The translations under genes were made by a program, and so were the position numbers. From NCBI GenBank assembly GCA_040218145.1, contig JAVJQK010000037.1, forward strand, positions 1 through 64,000: a stretch of 64,000 nucleotides of DNA, in the 5' to 3' direction. Source of the DNA: Sandaracinaceae bacterium (GTDB taxonomy: Bacteria; Myxococcota_A; Polyangia; Polyangiales; Sandaracinaceae). Below are positions 18,401-25,945 of this stretch, in pieces (positions within the stretch are counted from its first letter, which is position 1; the number at the start of each line of letters is the position of its first letter). The notes under the pieces were generated by a model. The model was not told where the DNA came from. It ran no database searches and saw nothing but the letters and a program-made list of their open reading frames with translations.

Positions 18401-19781
18401 TACGGGGGTGCGGCTCGTCACCCGCGGCGGCGCCACCCGCACGACCCGCGTGACCCACGAGCGCCGACGCTGCTCGGACGCGTCGCATCTCTCTCTGGGA
18501 GATCGCGCCGCGCTGTGGGACGAGCGGCTCGGGCTCGAGCCGAGCGCGGTCGGCTGGCTGCGGGTCTATCGCGCGGCGCGCCGCGGCTGCGAGCTGTCCA
18601 CCTGGCGGGACCGCAGGACCCTGCTGTCGCGCATCCTGCACCGCGCGGGCAACGTCGAGCGCATGATCCAGGTCTACCGCCTCTTCGACGCCGCCTCCGC
18701 GCGCGGCTACCTGCGGGGGGAGATCCTGCGCCGTGTACGTTCGCCACAGGACTTGCGGGTCGTGCGCGAGGCGTTCGGGCTCGGCCAGGAGCCGGACTGG
18801 GAGCTCGTCGAGCAGGTGCTCGAGCGGGCGAACGGCGACGAGGCGCGGCTGCGCGCGCTCCGGCGGCTGGCGGCGCAGTACGAGGAGAGCTTCGACCTGA
18901 AGCTGCGGCTGCTCGAGCTGCTCGAGACGAGCGGCCACGGGCCCGAGGCGCGGCGCCTGGCCGAGCGCCTCCGCACCGACCCGCGCTCCGACGCGGGCGT
19001 GCGGACGGCGGTGGGCGAGATGTACCTGCGCATGGACCGCGAGGAGGACGCGCGGCGGGTGTTCAGCGAGATCGTGGAGTTCGCCCCGCTGGACGAGCTC
19101 GCGCGGCGACGGCTGGGTGACCTCTACCGCGCGCACGGCTGGTACGAGGACGCCTATCGGCAGTACCAGACGCTCGCGAGCATCCGCCCCGACGACCCCA
19201 GCGCGCTCTTGCTCCTCGCGCAGGCTGCGGCGGGGACGGGGCGCATCGACGAGGCGCTCCGGCTGGAGCAGCGACTGATGGAGACGGGACAGCCGGGCAC
19301 CACGCAGGGCATCGCGCGCGTGGCCCAGCTCTGGACGTCGGTGCGGCTCGCGAAGCTGCGACGCGACGCGCGCGAGGCGGACGACGACGCGCGCCTGGAC
19401 GCGCTGAAGCGCCGCATGCGCCGCGGTGGGGTGCTCACCGGCGCCGGGGACCTGCGCGTGACCCTGGTCTGGTCGCACCCGGACGCCCAGATCGCGCTCT
19501 GGGCCGCGCACCCGGGGGAGGGCCTCGCCCGCCCCCTCGAGCTGACCCCCGAGCACGGCATCGAGGCCTTCGACGTGCCCGAGCAGGAGGACGGCGTGTA
19601 TCGCTTCGAGGCGCGCCGCATGGACGCCGAGTCCCCCACCGATCTCGACGCCGAGCTCGTCGTGGTCTGGCACGAGGGCGAGCAGGACGAGGTGATCCAC
19701 GTGCTGCCGCTCGCGTTCGCCGAGGGGCGCGCGCGCTACGCGTGGACCCTCGAGGGCGCGACCCTGGCGGAGGCGCGGTGA
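15432..19781 (+). CDS. Giant FecR-VIT-VWA-TPR lipoprotein
   Basis: Predicted 1,449-residue lipoprotein. ATG 15432 follows a G-rich ribosome site and gives a signal ending LLLLVGC. Order of parts: FecR-like beta domain (about 30-155), VIT domain (about 190-320, EVEQVFFNPASETVEGLYR is typical), VWA domain (about 435-600, VVADVSAATD then GGATDLGAALG and IGDGAPTVG), a long Pro/Glu/Ala-rich linker (about 790-1020), and helical TPR-like repeats (about 1060-1330). The metal site of the VWA is DVSAA rather than DxSxS, so metal binding may be weakened. VIT-VWA proteins are usually adhesive or scaffold proteins at the cell surface. The stop overlaps the next lipoprotein start. Confidence 0.9.
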   Translation: MRAAIGLLLLVGCGSDAALDRTLATVVEVRGEATVSEDAVARLGRAAADQELAVSGLARLEMDVGPQLLLDDGARLTIVDEHTLALGAGRVYAEAGEGEELLLSRGEVTLRLADAAVSVTAEPLSLYVIRGSVSWRSGDERGVVESGQRQTFAPPATEPVTLWHDWTGGLARPGPGDASGPAGVGVLEARVPEEVGQARWPLVIRRLDVQVRVVGDMALTEVEQVFFNPASETVEGLYRVRVPEGAVLQRFAVDRSGRMVDGYVREKAQARQAYEAQVYRGSTLDPALLEWVAPGRYQARIYPIAAGETRRIVVRYAEWLTARDGARLYRYPMGAGRRAPRIQELSVTVELDESGAEHVRAGMGAAIEEGRVRLRRSDFAPRADFWLELDAPQGGQRAWQAPHEPPPRAPNAPAAIGEADERDYWYLPLRLPDALFEDAAEEGMDLVVVADVSAATDRAHLELGRSMVEALTAHLGDNDRVAIVTSDLTIRSLAGEEGLGPATEARVDGLLDALARAPAGGATDLGAALGAAASLLAEDRPGAVIYIGDGAPTVGEMEAAGLLERLARLPAPLRLYAVAIGADANLDLLEALTRGGGLALRVEERAAAADAALSILAHATEPVAQRVEVDLGTGIENVYPRRPVDVVRGAVLPVVGRVRDAPPTQITVRGRIAGEPFEETLDVATLTTEAATDLRLRWAAERLRQMLLDGGGREEVAELGTRYGLITPFTSYYVPSAQELGHLGAAALPWMDRPSLLAEARPEASGWQGALMTIALGPLALAGCADREAASVGSTRAELDLEGEAMEEIPSAAPMGAPEETATDNRYAIQGAADDSVAPAQRAQPTTESERSRGYYADDPAEPEPEAVAAARPATPPPPRSANEPADVAGEDFGLMGAGSGGGGGQRRARRSSASSGARALLDTFGGGDGAPARDRGERSDRLADSTTSQEQSNLRQNARGPAGAEGRTLGWAAGDDDERDEDLDTLDLDTGVRLVTRGGATRTTRVTHERRRCSDASHLSLGDRAALWDERLGLEPSAVGWLRVYRAARRGCELSTWRDRRTLLSRILHRAGNVERMIQVYRLFDAASARGYLRGEILRRVRSPQDLRVVREAFGLGQEPDWELVEQVLERANGDEARLRALRRLAAQYEESFDLKLRLLELLETSGHGPEARRLAERLRTDPRSDAGVRTAVGEMYLRMDREEDARRVFSEIVEFAPLDELARRRLGDLYRAHGWYEDAYRQYQTLASIRPDDPSALLLLAQAAAGTGRIDEALRLEQRLMETGQPGTTQGIARVAQLWTSVRLAKLRRDAREADDDARLDALKRRMRRGGVLTGAGDLRVTLVWSHPDAQIALWAAHPGEGLARPLELTPEHGIEAFDVPEQEDGVYRFEARRMDAESPTDLDAELVVVWHEGEQDEVIHVLPLAFAEGRARYAWTLEGATLAEAR

Positions 19782-20362
19782 GGGCGACGCTGATGGTGCT
19801 CGCCCTCGTGGGCTGCGCCGGCTCGGGGCCCGGCGCGACGTCGCCGCCCGAAGCCGTGGCCGAACCCGATCCCGTAGCCGATCCCGTGGCCGATCCCGAT
19901 CCCGATCCCGTCGGCGCACGCGACCCCGACCTGGGCGCCCGCCTCGTCCTGCTCCACCCGGTGATGCCCGCGCACGGCGATCCCGGTCGCGATCCGTCCG
20001 CGCGCCTCGACGCGCGCCTCTTCGTGCGGGGCCCGCCCGGCTGGCGGACCCAGATGGTGGTGCCGCTGGGGTCGGAGCTCGACTGGGAGCTGACGGCCGC
20101 GGACGGCACCCGCTGGTCGCCCATGTTCCTGCCTCCCCCCGTGCCGCGGCCGGGCGGCCCGCCGCGGACGAGCGTCGTGATCCCCGACTCCGGGGAGGTC
20201 GAGGTGGGCACCGTGCACGGGGTCAGCGGCTTCTCTCGCGAGGGATCCGACGACTGGCAGGGCGGGCTCCCCGCCGGCACGTACACGGTCCGGGTGTCGG
20301 GCATCGACCTCGGGGACGGCGTGCGGCGGAGCGCGCCGCCGCTGACCCTGACCGTTCGGTAG
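19778..20362 (+). CDS. Small lipoprotein coupled to the VIT-VWA gene
   Basis: Predicted 194-residue lipoprotein. GTG 19778 overlaps the upstream TGA (GTGA); an in-frame ATG at 19793 is possible and keeps the same lipobox (LALVGC). After the Cys there is a Ala-Asp-Pro repeat linker of about 25 residues. The globular part is beta-rich with segments WRTQMVVPLGSELDWELTA and GTYTVRVSGIDLG, resembling an Ig-like or beta-sandwich fold. The family is not recognised. Coupling suggests it works with the VIT-VWA protein in the envelope. Confidence 0.8.
   Translation: MRATLMVLALVGCAGSGPGATSPPEAVAEPDPVADPVADPDPDPVGARDPDLGARLVLLHPVMPAHGDPGRDPSARLDARLFVRGPPGWRTQMVVPLGSELDWELTAADGTRWSPMFLPPPVPRPGGPPRTSVVIPDSGEVEVGTVHGVSGFSREGSDDWQGGLPAGTYTVRVSGIDLGDGVRRSAPPLTLTVR
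19861..19913 (+). repeat. GATCCC-type hexamer repeat coding Asp-Pro
   Basis: Several near-tandem copies of GATCCCG and GCCGATCCCGT lie inside the small lipoprotein gene and encode an Asp-Pro/Ala-Asp-Pro spacer just after the lipobox. Copy number is likely variable. Confidence 0.75.
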
Positions 20363-20405
20363 CGACCGCGTTGCGGCTCGACGCGGGTGGCCACAAGGTC
20401 ATCGC

Positions 20406-21347
20406 GTGAAGGCGATCCAGTTTCATCGCTACGGGCCGGCCGATGTGCTCCGCTGGGAGGAGGCGCCCGATCCCCAGCCGGGTCGCGGGGAGGTCCGCGT
20501 TCGCGTTCACGCGGCGGCGCTGAACCCCAAGGACGTCCTGGTGCGCAAAGGAAAGTTGCGGGTCTTCACCGGGCGTCGGTTCCCGCAGCGATCCGGCTAC
20601 GACCTCGCCGGGGAGGTGGACGCGCTGGGTCCCGGGGTCCGCTCGCTCCGGATGGGGGAGGAGGTGTTCGCGATGATCCAGAGCTGGCGCGCGGGCGCCT
20701 GCGCGGAGCTCGCGATCGTGCCGGAGGGGGAGCTCGCGCCGAAGCCGCGCTCGATCTCGATGACCGACGCGGCGGGCATCCCGCTCGCGGCGCTCACGGC
20801 CCTGCAGGCGCTGCGCGATCTCGCGCGCGTGCGGCGGGGTGAGCGGGTCGTGATCAACGGCGCGTCGGGCGGCGTGGGCGTGTTCGCGGTGCAGATCGCG
20901 AAGCTCCTCGGCGCGCACACGGTCGCGGTGTGCAGCGCGAAGAACGCCGAGCACGTCTCGCGGCTCGGGGCGGACGAGGTCGTGCCCTACGACGAGCGCG
21001 CGCTCGAGGCCGAGCCGGGTCCGTTCGACGTGATCTTCGACGTCTTCGGGAGCGCGCCGCACCGGAAGGTGAAGCACCTGCTGGGTCCGCGCGGCCGCTA
21101 CGTCACGACCATCCCCTCGCCCGGCCACGTGTTCCGGGATCTGACGACCCGCTGGACGAAGCGGCCGGCGCGCCTGGTCGTGGTGCGGAGCCGCCGGCGG
21201 GACCTCGAGCAGCTCGCGCGGTGGGTCGACGCGGGGGAGCTGGCCCCGGTGACCGACCGGGTCTGGCCGATGGCCGACGCGGCGGAGGCGCACGCCTACA
21301 TCGAGACCAAGCGCGCCCGCGGCAAGGTCGTCCTGGAGGTGGGCTGA
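20406..21347 (+). CDS. Quinone-oxidoreductase-like medium-chain dehydrogenase
   Basis: Predicted 313-residue NADPH-dependent oxidoreductase of the zinc-free QOR/enoyl-reductase type. It begins MKAIQFHRYGPADVLRWEEA, has LNPKDVLVRKG and SGYDLAGEV in the substrate domain, and the nucleotide-binding motif INGASGGVGVFAVQIAKLLG near residue 150. The zinc ligands of alcohol dehydrogenases are absent. GTG 20406 is preceded by AAGGT. The natural substrate is unknown. It ends one base before the glycosylase gene, whose ribosome site lies in its last codons, so the two form a unit. Confidence 0.9.
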   Translation: MKAIQFHRYGPADVLRWEEAPDPQPGRGEVRVRVHAAALNPKDVLVRKGKLRVFTGRRFPQRSGYDLAGEVDALGPGVRSLRMGEEVFAMIQSWRAGACAELAIVPEGELAPKPRSISMTDAAGIPLAALTALQALRDLARVRRGERVVINGASGGVGVFAVQIAKLLGAHTVAVCSAKNAEHVSRLGADEVVPYDERALEAEPGPFDVIFDVFGSAPHRKVKHLLGPRGRYVTTIPSPGHVFRDLTTRWTKRPARLVVVRSRRRDLEQLARWVDAGELAPVTDRVWPMADAAEAHAYIETKRARGKVVLEVG

Positions 21348-21348
21348 G

Positions 21349-22188
21349 ATGCCGGAGCTGGCCGAGGTGGAGCACGCGAGGCGCATCCTGGAGGAGGCGT
21401 GCGTGGGCGCGCGCATCGAGCGCATCGAGTGCGACGCCGACGACATCGTGCTCGAGGACCGCGCCGCGCTTCTGGCGCTGGCCGGACGTGACGTGCGCCA
21501 GGCGCGCCGTCGCGGCAAGTACCTCTGGCTCGTCCTCGACCGCGGCCCGCACCCGATCTTCCACCTCGGCATGACCGGCGCCTTCCGCCGTCGCGGGGAC
21601 GAGCCGCTGAAGCTCGCCTCGAGCGCGAAGGAGGTCGACCGGACCTGGCCTCCGCGTTTCACGAAGGTGCACCTGTTCTTGACGCGCGGCGGCGACGAGG
21701 GTGGAGAGCTCGTCTACCTCAACAAGCGCCGTCTGGGTCGTGTGCTGCTCCGGGACGCGCCCGAGACCGAGGCGCCGATCGGTGAGCTCGGCTTCGACCC
21801 GTGGACCGACATGCCCAGCCTCTCGCGCTTCCGTGAGCTGCTGGCGCGCCGCCGCGGCGTCCTCAAGGGCTTGCTGCTCGATCAGCGCTTCGCCGCGGGC
21901 GTGGGCAACTGGGTCGCGGACGAGGTCCTGTTCCAGAGCGGCATCGCTCCCCGGCGCCGCGTCGACTCCCTGAGCCCCGAGGAGATCGAGCGCATGCACG
22001 CCTCCTTGCGAGACATCGTGCGCCTCGCCGTCGAAGCCGACGCCCGCGCCGACCGCTTCCCCCCCGACTGGCTCTTCCACCGCCGCTGGGGAAAAGACCC
22101 GAACGCAACGACCGCCGACGGCCACCCCATCGAGCACATCCAGGTCGCCGGCCGCACCACCGCCTGGGTCCCCACCAAACAGGGCTAA
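21349..22188 (+). CDS. Zincless Fpg/Nei-family DNA glycosylase
   Basis: Predicted 279-residue base-excision repair enzyme with AP-lyase activity. It starts MPELAEVE; after Met removal Pro would be the nucleophile and Glu the general acid, as in Fpg. The middle carries LDQRFAAGVGNWVADEVLF, the helix-two-turn-helix region. The C-terminus lacks the four-Cys zinc finger and ends HIQVAGRTTAWVPTKQG, whose Arg sits where the zincless finger of plant FPG, NEIL1 and viral Nei proteins carries the DNA-contacting Arg. GGAGGTGGG eight bases before the ATG is a strong ribosome site. The stop codon lies in the first bases of a REP-like inverted repeat. Confidence 0.92.
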   Translation: MPELAEVEHARRILEEACVGARIERIECDADDIVLEDRAALLALAGRDVRQARRRGKYLWLVLDRGPHPIFHLGMTGAFRRRGDEPLKLASSAKEVDRTWPPRFTKVHLFLTRGGDEGGELVYLNKRRLGRVLLRDAPETEAPIGELGFDPWTDMPSLSRFRELLARRRGVLKGLLLDQRFAAGVGNWVADEVLFQSGIAPRRRVDSLSPEEIERMHASLRDIVRLAVEADARADRFPPDWLFHRRWGKDPNATTADGHPIEHIQVAGRTTAWVPTKQG

Positions 22189-22301
22189 GGGGACGGTGTT
22201 CACTTGTTAACTTCTGCTCTGCAATCTTTGCGGGGGCCTCGACAGGTTGTCGGAGACTGACAGCTTGGCACCATAACTTAACAACCGAACACCGTCCCCT
22301 T
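22187..22301. repeat. REP-like inverted-repeat element
   Basis: Left arm 22187-22213 and right arm 22275-22301 are 27-base inverted copies matching at 24 positions, beginning AAGGGGACGGTGTTC and containing TTGTTAA. The 61-base centre includes a small perfect hairpin (CGACA 22240-22244, TGTCG 22248-22252). It abuts the stop of the glycosylase gene. From memory, GGGGACGGTGTTC-type palindromes are dispersed in other bacterial genomes and linked to REP-associated transposases; this needs a search. The base composition is lower in GC than the neighbours. Confidence 0.75.
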
Positions 22302-22381
22302 GTCCGTGTATGGGGATGGGCTCGGAGAAAAATGCGCAGTTGGGTCGACGCGCGGCGCTGATAGTCCTACTTGCTACTTTC

Positions 22382-23770
22382 ATGAACACCCGATTGGCTG
22401 TGTTGGCCCTCGTCCTCGCCGCGTGCGACGGCGAGGCTCCCGCGAACCCCGACGGCGGCGGCCTCGACGGCGGCGGCGACCCCTCGTTCGTCGCCTCCTG
22501 CGTGTACGAGAACACGTTCGCCATGAGCCCGGAGTGCCGCGAGTACCGCGGGCCCGGATGGGACGAGGCCAGCGTCACGCGGGACTGCCAGCGCGTGTTC
22601 CTCAACAGCGCGGGCGAGCTGACCCTCGGCGCCGCGTGCGCCTTCGACGACGAGATCGGGCGCTGCACGGTCGGCGACCTGGGCGCGGACGGCTACCTCA
22701 TCGTCAGCGCCGGCGACCCGTCGTCCTGCGGCGCGGCCCAGACGGGCTGCGAGACCTTCGCGGGCGGCACCTTCGAGGGCGCCCCCTCCTGCGACGGCTG
22801 CGCCGCGACGGGAGACGAGGGTCCGGGCGCGATCGTGCCCGAGACGCCCGATTGCCGAGACCCGCTCCCGGGCGAGCCGCCCGGCCTCAGCGACGGTCAG
22901 GTCTGCACCCCCACGATGATCAGCGGGTCGACCGAGCCGGGCCGCCGCTACGACCAGTACGCCGACTGCGACGTCGTGCGCACGCAGCGCCCCTACTACG
23001 CGATGCCCACCCCCATCGAGGAGGATCCGTCCGACCCGCGCCTCGCAGACGACGGCTACATGGCCGAGGTGGACTGGCTCAGGGAGCAGGCCGAGGCGTC
23101 GGCGTGCACGTGCTGCCACTCGGCGAGCTCCACCCCGAGCGGCGCGGCCGCCTGGGACACGGAGGCGGGCCGGCTCTGGATCGACACGCTCAGCGACGAG
23201 GCGGTGGCGATGTTCGCCGGCTTCACCGACTCGGCCGCGTTCGGCTACTTCCCGGTCGAGGTCAGCAACGGCTTCGACCGCTCCGAGACGGGGCTGCCCA
23301 CCACCGACGTGCCGCGCCTCCGGGCCTTCGCGGAGCGCGAGCTGACGCGACGCGGGCTCACGCTTTCGGAGGCGCGCGAGCTGGCGCCCTTCGCCCCGCA
23401 GTTCCGCGAGCTCGTCGAGTACGAGCCGGAGCCCTGCGAGGACGGGATCGGTCTCGACGCCGACGGCCTGGTCCGCTGGAGCGGCGGCGGCGCGCGCTAC
23501 GTCTCGATCCTCGAGGAGGGCTCCACGTCTCCCGGCGTGCCGCCGAACTGGGATCTGCCCGACGGAACCATCTGGGCCATCCGCGCCGAGTTCGACGGCC
23601 CGGCGATGAGCTGCGGCATGAGCTACGGCGAGGCGCCGAGCGGCACCGTGCAGCGCATCCCGAGCGACGGCAGCGCGGCTCCCGCCCTCGAGTCCGGCCG
23701 CACGTACTACCTCGCGGTGATGCGCGACATCGCCCAGCCCATCACGCGCTGCACGTTCACGGCTCCATGA
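22382..23770 (+). CDS. Lipoprotein with a CxxCH haem-type motif
   Basis: Predicted 462-residue lipoprotein. ATG 22382 gives a signal ending LALVLAAC; an extension to 22310 is open but would destroy the signal. After a Gly/Asp-rich linker the protein is Cys-rich. CTCCH at residues 242-246 reads as CxxCH, the covalent haem c motif, in the phrase ASACTCCHSASS. This suggests an exported c-type cytochrome-like protein, although most of the chain is not a known cytochrome fold. A Pro-rich, Trp/Gly-containing C-terminal domain follows. It is coupled to a second small lipoprotein by an ATGA overlap. Confidence 0.8.
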   Translation: MNTRLAVLALVLAACDGEAPANPDGGGLDGGGDPSFVASCVYENTFAMSPECREYRGPGWDEASVTRDCQRVFLNSAGELTLGAACAFDDEIGRCTVGDLGADGYLIVSAGDPSSCGAAQTGCETFAGGTFEGAPSCDGCAATGDEGPGAIVPETPDCRDPLPGEPPGLSDGQVCTPTMISGSTEPGRRYDQYADCDVVRTQRPYYAMPTPIEEDPSDPRLADDGYMAEVDWLREQAEASACTCCHSASSTPSGAAAWDTEAGRLWIDTLSDEAVAMFAGFTDSAAFGYFPVEVSNGFDRSETGLPTTDVPRLRAFAERELTRRGLTLSEARELAPFAPQFRELVEYEPEPCEDGIGLDADGLVRWSGGGARYVSILEEGSTSPGVPPNWDLPDGTIWAIRAEFDGPAMSCGMSYGEAPSGTVQRIPSDGSAAPALESGRTYYLAVMRDIAQPITRCTFTAP

Positions 23771-24198
23771 GGCACGCGACCCTGGCGCTGCTGCTCGTCG
23801 CCTGTGGATCCGACCCCGTCGCGCCGCTCCGGCCCGACTCCGGCGCGACCGACGCGAACCTCGCGTCGCTCTCCTGCGCCGAAGAGGAGGGAGTGCGCCG
23901 CCGCGTGTTCGAGCGCTACTGCGGCGACGCCGACTGCCACGACGCCGACCGCCCGGAGGCAGGCATGGACCTCGTCACGCCCGGCGTCACCGAGCGCCTG
24001 TCCAATCGCAACTCGGTGATCGAGGGCTGCGAGGAGCGCGTGGTCGTCGTGCCCGGCGTGGCGCGCGCCAGCTTCATGCTCGACAAGGTGCTCGCGACGC
24101 AGGGGGGCTGCGGCGACCCGATGCCGCTCGAGGGCGACCTGCCGCTCGAGGGCCGCCGCTGCCTCGTCGAGTGGATCGACGCGCTCGAAGCGCCGTGA
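23767..24198 (+). CDS. Small lipoprotein with CxxxxCH motif
   Basis: Predicted 143-residue lipoprotein. The ATG overlaps the previous stop. The signal ends LALLLVAC. The segment RYCGDADCHDADRPEAGMDL has a Cys-X4-Cys-His arrangement and resembles the haem-site region of planctomycete-type cytochrome c domains (C..xxCH followed by a G.L phrase). The C-terminal CLVEWIDALEAP also fits that family, where a W.I.. helix closes the domain. Haem attachment is plausible but unproven with the longer spacing. It is co-transcribed with the preceding CxxCH lipoprotein and converges on argS. Confidence 0.78.
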   Translation: MRHATLALLLVACGSDPVAPLRPDSGATDANLASLSCAEEEGVRRRVFERYCGDADCHDADRPEAGMDLVTPGVTERLSNRNSVIEGCEERVVVVPGVARASFMLDKVLATQGGCGDPMPLEGDLPLEGRRCLVEWIDALEAP

Positions 24199-25932
24199 CT
24201 ACATGCGCTCGGGCGCCTCGATCCCGAGCAGCCCCAGCCCGCGCTTCATCTGCCGCCGCGTCAGGTTCACGAGCGCGAGCCGGCTCTCCCGCTGGGCGCC
24301 TTCGCTCTTGAGGACCTGGCAATTGGTGAAGAACGCGCTGTAGTCGCGCGCCAGCGCGTAGAGGTGGTCGGTGATGTAGTGCGGCATCGCCTGCTCGGCC
24401 GCCGCGTGCACCACGTCGGGGAACTTCGCGAGCCGCCGCCCGAGCGCCTTCTCGTCGTCGTGCGCGAGCGTGATGGCGCCGCCGAGCCCGCTCGGGTCGA
24501 TCTCGCCCTTGCGCAGGATCGAGCAGCAGCGCGCGTGCTGGAACTGGAGGTACGGCCCCGCGTTGCCGTCGAGCGCGACCATCTTGTCGAAATCGAACTT
24601 GTAGTCGCTGGTCCGGTTCTGCTTGAGGTCGGCGTACTTCACCGCCCCGATGCCCACCGTCTTCTTCAGGCTCGCGGCGAGCTCGGCGTCGAGCTTCAAC
24701 TCCTCCAGCATCTTCTGCTCGGCGCGCTCCTCGGCTTCGTCGAGCAGGCTCGCGAGCGTGATCGGCTTGCCGTCCGCGGAGCGGGTCCGGATGAGCTTGC
24801 CCTCGGCGTTCAGCACGCTGCCGAACTCGACGTGCTCGAGCTTCATCCCCACCCCGAGCTGGCGGACCACCTCGAAGAGCTGCTGGAAGTGCTGCTTCTG
24901 CGGCTGCCCGACCACGTAGAGGCTCTCGTCCGCGTCCCAGCGCTCCTTGCGGTAGAGGACCGTGGCGATGTCGCTCGTGGAGTAGAGGAAGGCGCCGTCG
25001 CCCTTGCGCACGATGAAGGGCACCTCTTGCTTGGCGAGCTTGCCCGGCACGCCCTCGAGCTCGTTGAAGAAGACGCAGATCGCGCCCTGGTCCTCGCGGG
25101 CGATCTTCTTCTCGAGCAGCGTCTCGACCACGCCCGGCAGCATGTCGTCGTAGGCGCTCTCGCCGAGCCACTCGTCGAACTCCACGTCGAGCCGGGCGTA
25201 GAGCGCGTTCAGCGAGCGCTTCGAGACGGCGACGAACTTCTCCCACAGCGCGCGGTTCTCCGCGTCGCCCTGCTGGAGCTTGGCCAGCTCGGCCCGGGCG
25301 CTCTCCGCGAAGGCCTCGTCTTCTTTCGCCTTGGCGCTCGCGAGCTTGTAGACCCGCTCGAGCTCGGGCACCGGGTCGGCCTCGAGCGCGGCCTCGTCAC
25401 CCCACTCGCGCATGCCCACGATGAGCAAGCCGAATTGCGTGCCCCAGTCGCCGAGGTGGTTGTCCCCGATGACCTCGTGCCCGACGAAGCGCAGGAGCCG
25501 CACGATGGCGTCGCCGATGATGGTCGAGCGGAGGTGCCCGACGTGCATCTGCTTGGCGATGTTGGGGCTCGAGAAGTCGACCACGATGGTCTTGTTCGCC
25601 TCCGACGCGTCCACCCCGTCGCGCTCGCGGTCGGCGTGCGCGGCGTCGAGCAGCCCGGCGAGCCAGGCCTCGTCGAGGCGCAGGTTCACGAAGCCCGGGC
25701 CGGCCACCGTGGCCTCCGAGATGGCCTCGTGCGCCACGAGCTTCTCGGCCACGCCGGCCGCCAGCTCGCGCGGGTTCTTCTTCAGTCGCTTGGCGAGCCC
25801 CATCACGCCATTGACCTGGTAGTCGCCGTGCTTGGGGTCCTGCGTCGGGCGCAAGACGGCGGGCGCCTCGAGGTCGAGCGCGTCCTTGATCGCCTGCTGG
25901 GCCAGCTGGTCGAGGAAGACTTCGATCCGCAT
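24199..25932 (-). CDS. argS: Arginyl-tRNA synthetase
   Basis: Predicted 577-residue class I synthetase that charges tRNA-Arg. The HIGH-type motif is in SPNIAKQMHVGHLRSTIIGD near residue 125. GDNHLGDWGTQFG is an ArgRS hallmark, and LIRTRSADGKPITL stands where the KMSKS-equivalent loop occurs. The C-terminal alpha-helical anticodon domain runs to a typical ending (ALVNLTRRQMKRGLGLLGI). Length matches the family. ATG 25932 is used. Its 3' end abuts the convergent small lipoprotein gene without a gap (stops at 24198 and 24199). Confidence 0.97.
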   Translation of the reverse strand: MRIEVFLDQLAQQAIKDALDLEAPAVLRPTQDPKHGDYQVNGVMGLAKRLKKNPRELAAGVAEKLVAHEAISEATVAGPGFVNLRLDEAWLAGLLDAAHADRERDGVDASEANKTIVVDFSSPNIAKQMHVGHLRSTIIGDAIVRLLRFVGHEVIGDNHLGDWGTQFGLLIVGMREWGDEAALEADPVPELERVYKLASAKAKEDEAFAESARAELAKLQQGDAENRALWEKFVAVSKRSLNALYARLDVEFDEWLGESAYDDMLPGVVETLLEKKIAREDQGAICVFFNELEGVPGKLAKQEVPFIVRKGDGAFLYSTSDIATVLYRKERWDADESLYVVGQPQKQHFQQLFEVVRQLGVGMKLEHVEFGSVLNAEGKLIRTRSADGKPITLASLLDEAEERAEQKMLEELKLDAELAASLKKTVGIGAVKYADLKQNRTSDYKFDFDKMVALDGNAGPYLQFQHARCCSILRKGEIDPSGLGGAITLAHDDEKALGRRLAKFPDVVHAAAEQAMPHYITDHLYALARDYSAFFTNCQVLKSEGAQRESRLALVNLTRRQMKRGLGLLGIEAPERM

Positions 25933-25945
25933 GGCGAGCCGTTTA

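Noticed and set aside
12030-19919. A 2,629-residue open frame on the minus strand.
   Set aside because: It lies opposite the glycine-rich and VIT-VWA genes, which have clear domains. Its Arg/Ala/Gly/Pro composition is what the third-position GC bias produces on the opposite strand.
20366-20386. Hairpin CCGCGT/ACGCGG after the small lipoprotein gene.
   Set aside because: Six-base stem, nine-base loop and no T-tract; not convincing as a terminator.
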